Source of the DNA: Erythrobacteraceae bacterium
GTDB taxonomy: Bacteria > Pseudomonadota > Alphaproteobacteria > Sphingomonadales > Sphingomonadaceae
Length of the DNA stretch: 39,368 nt
Reading direction: 5' to 3'
NCBI GenBank assembly: GCA_027489095.1
Contig: JAIYAL010000187.1
Location: forward strand, 1 to 39,368
A program made the translations under genes and the position numbers. Below are positions 33,297 through 39,368 of this stretch, piece after piece (position 1 is the first letter of the stretch; each line of letters opens with the position of its first letter). The notes under the pieces were generated by a model that made no database searches, was not told the DNA's origin, and saw nothing but the letters and a program-made list of their open reading frames with translations.

Positions 33297-35011
33297 GCCG
33301 CCTCCACCATGCGAGCGACGGCTTCCGCCAACATGAACTTGCGGGCGCGGCCCGATGCGGTTGTGGGAATGTCCGTTGCCTTCACAAAAAACAGGTGACG
33401 CGGTACCTTGAAGCGCGCGAGGCGTTCTTGAACGAGAGCCAGCAGCGCCTCACTCGTAATCTCTGCACCATCACATGGCACAACCAGCGCCACGCCAACT
33501 TCACCCATGCGTTCATCGGCCAAGGGCACGACATGCGCCTGCATCACATCGGGATGCGAAGTCAGTACGTCCTCCACTTCACTAGGCAGCACCTGCTCCC
33601 CGCCGCAGCGGTAGGATTCTTTGAGTCGCCCGGCTAGCGTGAGATAGCCCTCGCTGTCGATCCGCCCCAGATCGCCGGTGCGAAACCAGCCCTCGGCATC
33701 GAACGCCGCCGCCGTCTCAGCCGGCTTGTTATAATACCCGCGCGTCACGCCAGGCCCCTTCGCGCGCAACTCACCTACCGCGCCGGCAGGCAGGACCGCC
33801 TCGCTGTCCGGATCGACCACCCTGTACGCAACCAGTTGTCCGCCAAGCGCCGGATCACCAGCCACGCCCGCATCGCGCAGCCGGCCGTTGGTCTCGAGCA
33901 GCCGCTCGAACGGGTCATCGGGGCGGGTGACGGTGGAGGATGCGGTGACCTCGGTCATGCCGTAGCCGGTCGTGATCTCGGCCACGCCCAACACGCTGCC
34001 GATCTCACGCCAAATGCGCTCAGGAGCACGGGTGCCGGAGGAAAGGACTGAGGTTAGCGCGGAGAGATCCCAAGCAGCATCTCGCGCCGCCTCGATCACG
34101 GCCAGAGTCATGGTCGGCACCAGCAAGGCATCGGTGACGCGGTGCAGCGCGATGGCCTGAAGCAGATCCGCGGCCTCGAACCGCAACCGCGGAACGATTG
34201 CACCGCCGACGAACAGCACCGGCAGCATGCCCTCACCGTAGCCATAGACGTGGTACATCGGCAGCGCGAACACGATGCGCCGTGCGTCTTCGAATGCTCG
34301 CGACAAGGCACTGGCGAAGGCAGTGCGCAAGACCTGATCGTGGCTCAGCATCACGCCCTTGGGCGCCCCGGTGGTGCCAGAGGTATAGATGATATCCGCA
34401 ACCGCATCCGGGGACGAGGAAGGGAAGGCCAGCCCCTCGGGCGCGCGATGCTCCAGCGCGGCGAAGGGTGTGGCCTGGGCCCGGGCTGGCTCCGAACCCG
34501 TGGGGAACACGACGACCGTCCGCAACTTCGGAAAGGCCTGCCCGCCACCGTGCTGCTCCCAGCCAGGCATGAGCTGATCGAGCATTGCCAAGGTATCGAG
34601 GCCCCGAAAGCAGTCCATGGTCACGAGCATGACCGCATCGGATTGGGCCAGAACATAGCCCAACTCCGCCTGCCGGTTCAGGATATTGAGGGGCACGGCC
34701 ACTGCCCCGACCCGCGAAATGGCGTACTTGAGCGCAACGAACTCAGGGTAGTTGGCCATGAGCAGCGCCACATGGTCACCTGGCCGTACCCCCGCCGAAA
34801 TCAGACCGGTAGCCAGCCGCAGTGACCAGTCCGCCAGTTCACGATAGCTCCAGGACCGTTCGTCCGTGATGACATACGGCCGGTCAGGAAACTCCCCTGC
34901 TGCCGAATCCAGCATGCCGTCCAGCGAGCGCGCAATCCATTTCGGAAAGCGCGTCGCCAGCGCGCCTTGTCGGTCCAAAGCGGACGACCGCAGGGCAGCC
35001 TCTTCCGTCAC
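33293..35011 (-). CDS. AMP-dependent acyl-CoA ligase-like protein with altered A10 lysine
   Basis: A 572-residue ANL protein with the P-loop YTSGTTGAPKG, TGYGMTE, GWFRTGD and GGEQVLPSEVE motifs. The C-terminal A10 motif, normally containing the catalytic Lys of the adenylation step (TGK), reads TASGRARKF with Arg555 instead. The enzyme may be slower in adenylation or use another residue; the nearby Lys557 is out of register. It starts with GTG overlapping the crotonase stop (GTGA). It is the third ligase in the island. Confidence 0.9.
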   Translation of the reverse strand: MTEEAALRSSALDRQGALATRFPKWIARSLDGMLDSAAGEFPDRPYVITDERSWSYRELADWSLRLATGLISAGVRPGDHVALLMANYPEFVALKYAISRVGAVAVPLNILNRQAELGYVLAQSDAVMLVTMDCFRGLDTLAMLDQLMPGWEQHGGGQAFPKLRTVVVFPTGSEPARAQATPFAALEHRAPEGLAFPSSSPDAVADIIYTSGTTGAPKGVMLSHDQVLRTAFASALSRAFEDARRIVFALPMYHVYGYGEGMLPVLFVGGAIVPRLRFEAADLLQAIALHRVTDALLVPTMTLAVIEAARDAAWDLSALTSVLSSGTRAPERIWREIGSVLGVAEITTGYGMTEVTASSTVTRPDDPFERLLETNGRLRDAGVAGDPALGGQLVAYRVVDPDSEAVLPAGAVGELRAKGPGVTRGYYNKPAETAAAFDAEGWFRTGDLGRIDSEGYLTLAGRLKESYRCGGEQVLPSEVEDVLTSHPDVMQAHVVPLADERMGEVGVALVVPCDGAEITSEALLALVQERLARFKVPRHLFFVKATDIPTTASGRARKFMLAEAVARMVEAA

Positions 35012-35913
35012 GCGTCCGCAGGGCCGCGATCTCGTTCGGCCTCATAGGCCTCAAGGTACGTTCGATAGGGCGCGAAAGGCGCGTCGCGCATACGCACGGC
35101 CGGGCGGACCCCACCCTCGCGCCACACCTTGGTAAACTCTTCCATCCCCGGCCCGGCAATGCCGAGCGCATCGAGATCGTTGGCCGCAGCCATGCCGGCC
35201 TGCATGCCGGCCGCCTCGAACCAGCGGTTGGTCACTTCCTTGTGGCTGTAGATCGCATCGAGCGGCACATTGGATACGCGCTTGGCATAGGCCATCGCCA
35301 CGGCTTCCAGTTCCTCGCGCGGCACCGCCCGGTTCACGAGGCCCATTTCAGCGGCTTCCACGCCGGTCATGTTATCACCGGTGAACAGCCACTCCTTGGT
35401 CTTGCGCATGCCGAGATGGATCGGCCACATTGCGAAGACATGAAGCTCACCCATGGCGCGTGCCTCGGGCTGGCCGAGCAGGGCATCTTCGGCGGCAAAG
35501 GCAATGTCGCACACGCCGATCAGATCGAGCGATCCGGCAACGCAGTGTCCGTGGACCACCGCGATCGTGCACTGGCGCAGGCGGAACAGGCGCATCCAAC
35601 GCTCGCGCGAGAGGTGGAACTCGCGCCGCGACCAGACCGGATTGCGGCGATGCGGGCGGCGCTGCACTTCGTTGATCGCGCTGTCGGCGTCCCAGAGGTA
35701 GGAGAACTCCTTGAGATCGTACCCCGTGCCGAAATGGGCGCCGTTGGCCTTGATCACGAGCACACGCGTCTCGTCGTCATGATCAAGATCGTCCATCACC
35801 CGGTCAAGCTCATCGCGCAGCTGCACCGAAATCGCGTTGCCGGTGTGCGGCCGGTTGAGGGTGACTGTCGCAATGCGGTCAGCCTTTTCGTAAATCAGGG
35901 TCTCAAACTGCAT
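35008..35913 (-). CDS. Enoyl-CoA hydratase/isomerase family protein (crotonase)
   Basis: A 301-residue crotonase, longer than the typical 260, with an Arg-rich insertion at about 85-110 after the oxyanion region (HFGTGYDLKEF). In the catalytic loop the first glutamate is replaced by Asp130 (AGSLDL), while Glu150 (LGQPEA) is kept. It may be a hydratase, isomerase or hydrolase of an unusual acyl-CoA. The ATG at 35913 has AAGGA at an 8-nt distance; upstream ATGs at 35922 and 35937 are less well placed. It opens the long leftward gene series, divergent from the last BVMO. Confidence 0.89.
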   Translation of the reverse strand: MQFETLIYEKADRIATVTLNRPHTGNAISVQLRDELDRVMDDLDHDDETRVLVIKANGAHFGTGYDLKEFSYLWDADSAINEVQRRPHRRNPVWSRREFHLSRERWMRLFRLRQCTIAVVHGHCVAGSLDLIGVCDIAFAAEDALLGQPEARAMGELHVFAMWPIHLGMRKTKEWLFTGDNMTGVEAAEMGLVNRAVPREELEAVAMAYAKRVSNVPLDAIYSHKEVTNRWFEAAGMQAGMAAANDLDALGIAGPGMEEFTKVWREGGVRPAVRMRDAPFAPYRTYLEAYEAERDRGPADA

Positions 35914-35975
35914 TGCCAGCATCCTTGGTTGTCGCATTCTCTGGTCATGGTGGCTATCGCCAAGGAACGCCCTAG

Positions 35976-35991
35976 TCAACAGATACGTTGA
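35976..35991. promoter_or_regulatory. Probable operator upstream of the crotonase-led leftward operon
   Basis: TCAACA-GATA-CGTTGA differs by one base from the perfect palindrome. It lies 63 nt upstream of the crotonase start. On the minus strand the intact half-site contains TTGACT, a possible -35 box. Confidence 0.65.
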
Positions 35992-36047
35992 TTTTATCCG
36001 TGCGAGCCCAGAAACCGGGGGTCTTGAATGCACCGGAAGCAGCTTAA

Positions 36048-36063
36048 TCAACATAAGTGTTGA
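36048..36063. promoter_or_regulatory. Probable operator upstream of the rightward BVMO gene
   Basis: TCAACA-TAAG-TGTTGA is a perfect palindrome, 33 nt before the BVMO start at 36096 and so likely near or over the transcription start. Its half-sites equal those at 6922 and 17299, and it is 57 nt from the copy at 35976. Confidence 0.8.
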
Positions 36064-36095
36064 TTCACGATCACAGAAGAGATATCCGGATCGCC

Positions 36096-37751
36096 ATGAC
36101 GAATGATCAATCCCACATCACTGTTGACGTTCTTGTCGTAGGCGCCGGCCTCGCCGGACTCCGCGCGCTTTATTCCATGCGCGAGGCCGGATTCTCGGTC
36201 GCCGTGCTGGAGGCGAGCGACGATCTGGGCGGGGTCTGGCACTACAATCGCTATCCCGGCGCACGCTGCGATGTCGAGAGCTACGACTATTCATACTTGT
36301 TCTCGCCCGAGCTTGAGCAGGAATGGCGCTGGAGCGAGCGCTACGCGACTCAACCTGAAGTGCTTTCGTACATCCGCCATGTGGCGGAGCGCTTCCACTT
36401 GCGCCCTACCATCCAGTTCAACACGCGCATGGCGCGCGCCGAGTTCAATGAGGCCAGCAATCGCTGGTCCGTGACTACAGAGGATGGCCGCACCTGGGAT
36501 GCGGGCACTCTGATCATGGCGGTTGGCCAGCTTTCAACGACCAAGCAGCCCACTCTGCCAGGGCAGGAAAGCTTCACCGGCGCGATCTATCACAGCGCCG
36601 CCTGGCCGCGCGAAGGCGTCGATTTGGCGGGCAAGCGGGTCGGGATCATCGGCACAGGCTCCTCCGGCGTACAGATGACGCCGCTGATAGCCGCCGAGGC
36701 AGCGCATCTCACCGTGTTCCAGCGCTCTGCAAACTTCAGCATTCCGGCCGCCAATGCACCGATCTCGGCTGAAGAGGACGCCGCGATAAAGGCGGACTAT
36801 CGGGCCCGCCGCACCCGCGCGCTCAATTCTCCCAGCGGCCTGGGCTTCGTGCCTAATGGCGCATCGGCCCTCGAAGCCTCGGCAGAAGAGCGCCAGGCGG
36901 TTTATGAAGCGGCGTGGGTCCGGCTCGGCTTCGGCTTCGCCCTTGCCTACAAGGATATCCTGCTCAACGAGGCCTCGAACGAGACGGCTGCAACGTTCAT
37001 CCGCGACAAGATCGCCGCACAGGTCAAGGATCCGTCGACCCGCGAGCTGCTGACCCCGCGAGGCTTCCCCTTCGGTGCAAAGCGGCCCTCGGTCGACAGC
37101 AACTACTTCACCACTTTCAACCGCAACAATGTGGCGCTGGTCGATATCAAAGCCGATCCGATCAAGGCCCTGACCCCGACCGGCCTCAGCACCGGAAATG
37201 CACACTACCCGCTCGATGTCCTGATCTACGCGACCGGATTTGATGCGTTCACCGGCTCGCTGCTGCGGCCCGATATCATCGGCCGGGACGGGCTCAGCCT
37301 GCGGGACAAATGGTCAGCCGGCCCGGCGACCTACCTCGGGCTTGGAGTCTCTGGGTTTCCCAACATGTTCATTCTGGTCGGTCCCGGCAGCCCATCGCTT
37401 CTCAGCAACGTAATCCTCTCGATCGAGCAGCAGGTCGATTGGCTGACCGAGATGCTGGTCCATGCAAAGACACTGGGCGCAGCACGGATCGAAGCCAGCC
37501 CAGATGCCGAAGCGCGCTGGGTCGATCATGTCAACGAACGCGCGCAGGAAACCCTCTACCCGAGGGCGGCGTCATATTATGTCGGTGCCGAGATTGAGGG
37601 CAAGCCGCGCGTCTTCATGCCCTATTCGGGCGGCGTGCGCGGTTACCGGCGCGAGTTGGAGCGCGTGGCCGCGAACGGCTACGCCGATTTCGGGATACCA
37701 GGCAAAGCCTCAGCAGGCGGGGGCACACCTGGGGGCATTCAGAACAATTGA
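36096..37751 (+). CDS. Baeyer-Villiger monooxygenase (cyclohexanone monooxygenase-like)
   Basis: A 551-residue type I BVMO with GAGLAG (16-21), fingerprint FTGAIYHSAAWP (160-171, Ser for the usual Thr) and GTGSSG. It is similar to the BVMOs encoded at 17387 and 28280 but more divergent in its C-terminal half. The ATG at 36096 gives the normal N-terminus; an earlier in-frame start at 36057 would overlap the operator. It is a single-gene transcript with its own palindromic operator, divergent from the ten-gene leftward series. Substrate unknown. Confidence 0.94.
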   Translation: MTNDQSHITVDVLVVGAGLAGLRALYSMREAGFSVAVLEASDDLGGVWHYNRYPGARCDVESYDYSYLFSPELEQEWRWSERYATQPEVLSYIRHVAERFHLRPTIQFNTRMARAEFNEASNRWSVTTEDGRTWDAGTLIMAVGQLSTTKQPTLPGQESFTGAIYHSAAWPREGVDLAGKRVGIIGTGSSGVQMTPLIAAEAAHLTVFQRSANFSIPAANAPISAEEDAAIKADYRARRTRALNSPSGLGFVPNGASALEASAEERQAVYEAAWVRLGFGFALAYKDILLNEASNETAATFIRDKIAAQVKDPSTRELLTPRGFPFGAKRPSVDSNYFTTFNRNNVALVDIKADPIKALTPTGLSTGNAHYPLDVLIYATGFDAFTGSLLRPDIIGRDGLSLRDKWSAGPATYLGLGVSGFPNMFILVGPGSPSLLSNVILSIEQQVDWLTEMLVHAKTLGAARIEASPDAEARWVDHVNERAQETLYPRAASYYVGAEIEGKPRVFMPYSGGVRGYRRELERVAANGYADFGIPGKASAGGGTPGGIQNN

Positions 37752-37969
37752 ATGAGAATTCCCATTTTTTTACATTTGTTTAAGCCATTTTCTAGCCGCC
37801 CTCCGTCTCCGCCACCGGCACGTTTGCAGGTATCCAAGAATGTCTGCCAACGATTGAAGCCCGGATAGCCCATTCCGGTTGAACTGACTTCCTTTACGCG
37901 AACGGTGTCCTGGCACAGATCCGGTGATCTGCGAATGACTACCCCTCGCTCCGGAGGCGGCAATACCGG
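37752..37969. other. Intergenic region between the last BVMO and the usher-like gene
   Basis: Both flanking genes converge on this 218-nt stretch. It holds an AT-rich part with a T8 run (37764-37771) and a perfect inverted repeat CAGATC-CGGT-GATCTG (37916-37931) that could form a small hairpin. A weaker CATTCA/TGAATG stem (37736-37754) precedes the T run by about 10 nt. No canonical terminator and no supported gene are seen. Confidence 0.5.
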
Positions 37970-39368
37970 TCAGTGCCCGACGATGAGATGCGCATCGCTG
38001 ACCAGCAGCGTCTCGCGGTTGAGGGTGACCGGCACCGCCGCCGCATGCTCCGCCTCCAGCCGCCACTGACCCATCGGCACGCCGTCGAAATAGGCCAGAC
38101 CTTCGAAATCGCTGCGCGTTACCGCAAAGCGTTTGCCGGTGGCGTCGACCAGCGCGACTTCGACGCCCGGCAGCGGCCGGCGCACATCGCCGTTGACGGC
38201 TTCGACCTGGGCTTCGATCTCGCCCGTCTGGCGCAGCGGCACCGGGACATCGAGCACCTGGCCGGGGCGCAGCACGGCGTTCACCCCGCCCTGCGTGGGG
38301 CGCAGCCGGAGATCGGGGAGCGAGGCCAGCTGCACCTCCACATCGACAGCAGTGTTCGGCATCAGCCCGCCGATCCGCACCCGGCCGTCGCTTGCCGTCG
38401 CTTCGGGGCGGACGCTGCTGTCGACGATGAAACTGGCGCCGGCGATGTCGGGCTCGCCCGCCCCTTGCGCGCCGTCGCCATCGACATCTTCAAAGACGTG
38501 CGGCTGCAAGGTGCCGCTGCGGCTGATGCCGCCCCTTGTGAGGTGATAGCCGCGATGGTCGGGGAACAGCGCTGCCGAGAGCGACAAGCCTACCCGCCAG
38601 GCACCGGCGCCCATGCCGGCGCTGACACCGACCGAATAGGCACCGAAGTGGCGCTGCGCTGTTGCTGCGATGCTGGCGCTGCGGCGCTCGGCATCCCAGC
38701 CCAGATCGAGCCCGAGACTGCCGCGCTGCGTGGCACGGGCCGCGGAAAGACCGAGCTGGCGCAGGCGGAGCCCCCGGTTGGCGCTGATATCGGCGCCGGC
38801 GCGCAGGCGCCAGTTGCCGACGCCGCGCGCCACGCTAAAATTGCCAAGCAGGGTCGGCGCATCGCCACTGCGCTTTTCGAGGCTGAAACCCTGATTGAAG
38901 CGCCATTCGCCCAGCGCCAGCGCGAGGGTGGTATCGACCCGGTCCCGCGTCATGCCAGCGCGGCTGACCGAATGTCGCCAGCTGGCGAGGAGCGGCAGGC
39001 TGCGGCGGCCTGCGGCGATGCGGGTTTCCGCCGAGATGCCGAATTCGCGTGCCAGATCGCTGACCGCGGTGGGCAGCGACGGTCCGCTGAGGCTGCCATA
39101 GTCGGCGGCATCGAACTTGATGTTGGTCCGCCCCCATTGCCGCACGCCGCGCATGGCAAGCGCCGGGCGGCCTGTGCCGTCGCCAGCGAGGAGCAGGCTG
39201 CCAAAGCCCCCCAGCAGCGCGGCATGGACCCCCGCTGCCACCGCCGGTTTGCCGCCATCGAGCGGCGCCCGTACGTCGACGCGCATCGAGACGCCGCCAG
39301 ACATGCCATGTTCGACGGTGGCAAAAGCGACCTTGCCGGTTGCGGTCTGCGTTGAACTCGGCGCGCCA
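37970..39368 (-). CDS. Outer-membrane usher-like protein, C-terminal part (gene runs off the right edge)
   Basis: At least 466 residues are open to the window edge, so the true start is outside; a Met at 39304 is internal. The sequence has many short alternating strands typical of a beta-barrel (residues before about 270), then a DVDGDGAQGAGEPDIAGA segment like the calcium-binding, carboxypeptidase-regulatory or SdrD-B type domains, and a final Ig-like region. This arrangement resembles ushers of the CfaC/TcfC (alternative chaperone-usher) type, which assemble pili. It is unrelated to the catabolic genes and marks the right border of the island. Confidence 0.6.
   Translation of the reverse strand, partial: GAPSSTQTATGKVAFATVEHGMSGGVSMRVDVRAPLDGGKPAVAAGVHAALLGGFGSLLLAGDGTGRPALAMRGVRQWGRTNIKFDAADYGSLSGPSLPTAVSDLAREFGISAETRIAAGRRSLPLLASWRHSVSRAGMTRDRVDTTLALALGEWRFNQGFSLEKRSGDAPTLLGNFSVARGVGNWRLRAGADISANRGLRLRQLGLSAARATQRGSLGLDLGWDAERRSASIAATAQRHFGAYSVGVSAGMGAGAWRVGLSLSAALFPDHRGYHLTRGGISRSGTLQPHVFEDVDGDGAQGAGEPDIAGASFIVDSSVRPEATASDGRVRIGGLMPNTAVDVEVQLASLPDLRLRPTQGGVNAVLRPGQVLDVPVPLRQTGEIEAQVEAVNGDVRRPLPGVEVALVDATGKRFAVTRSDFEGLAYFDGVPMGQWRLEAEHAAAVPVTLNRETLLVSDAHLIVGH

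Noticed and set aside
37736-37771. Possible intrinsic terminator after the last BVMO
   Set aside because: The stem is only 6 AT-rich base pairs and the T run starts about 10 nt after it, so it does not meet the usual pattern.
37739-37963. 74-residue minus-strand frame between the last BVMO and the usher-like gene
   Set aside because: It overlaps the BVMO end, has no Shine-Dalgarno and matches no family I know; it could be a decayed remnant but cannot be supported.

Overview
The window is GC-rich, densely packed bacterial DNA. It looks alphaproteobacterial and most likely sphingomonad (Novosphingobium/Sphingobium/Sphingopyxis-like). This is an inference from the TonB-dependent receptor beside catabolic genes, the many Baeyer-Villiger monooxygenases (BVMOs), the gene types and the compact ATGA/GTGA-overlapping operons; no rRNA or tRNA gene is present to fix the taxon. 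About 32 protein genes are supported. Nearly all form one accessory catabolic island (about 0.5-37.8 kb). An IS21-type insertion-sequence end lies on the left and a partial, unrelated outer-membrane usher-like gene on the right.

Layout. (1) 1-513: IS21-like terminal repeats, then no convincing gene. (2) 514-6666, minus strand: TonB-dependent receptor, a hairpin terminator, PQQ/haem-c alcohol dehydrogenase, aldehyde dehydrogenase. (3) 7024-15798, plus strand: HAPMO-like BVMO, enoyl-CoA hydratase, 3-hydroxyacyl-CoA dehydrogenase, acyl-CoA dehydrogenase, acyl-CoA ligase, tandem NTF2/SnoaL-like protein, BKACE (DUF849) enzyme and cyclase-family hydrolase. (4) 15800-17246, minus strand: GST and SDR. 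(5) 17387-25441, plus strand: BVMO, acyl-CoA ligase, second cyclase-family hydrolase, APH/LvaA-like kinase, DUF6285/LvaB-like small protein, DUF7064-like protein, a palindromic repeat and a family I CoA-transferase. (6) 25450-35913, minus strand, read from the right: crotonase, acyl-CoA ligase, SDR, TetR, SDR, CaiB-type CoA-transferase, BVMO, HSL-type esterase, class B FMO, TetR. (7) 36096-37751, plus strand: a fourth BVMO. (8) 37970 to the right edge: the usher-like gene.

How it may work together (inference): a hydrophobic alcohol or ketone enters through the TonB receptor and is oxidised by the PQQ enzyme, ALDH or SDRs. BVMOs insert oxygen to give esters or lactones, and the esterase and cyclase-family hydrolases open them. 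The hydroxy acids are made into CoA esters by ligases and CoA-transferases. An LvaAB-like kinase pair may phosphorylate a hydroxyacyl-CoA so that the oxygen can be eliminated, and beta-oxidation enzymes finish the job. No thiolase is present; a BKACE enzyme could make the final C-C cleavage.

The most striking non-coding signal is a shared 16-bp palindrome, TCAACA-N4-TGTTGA. It occurs as perfect or near-perfect copies in all three divergent promoter regions (about 6.7-6.9, 17.3 and 36.0 kb) and ties the whole island into one probable regulon, presumably under one of the two TetR proteins encoded here.
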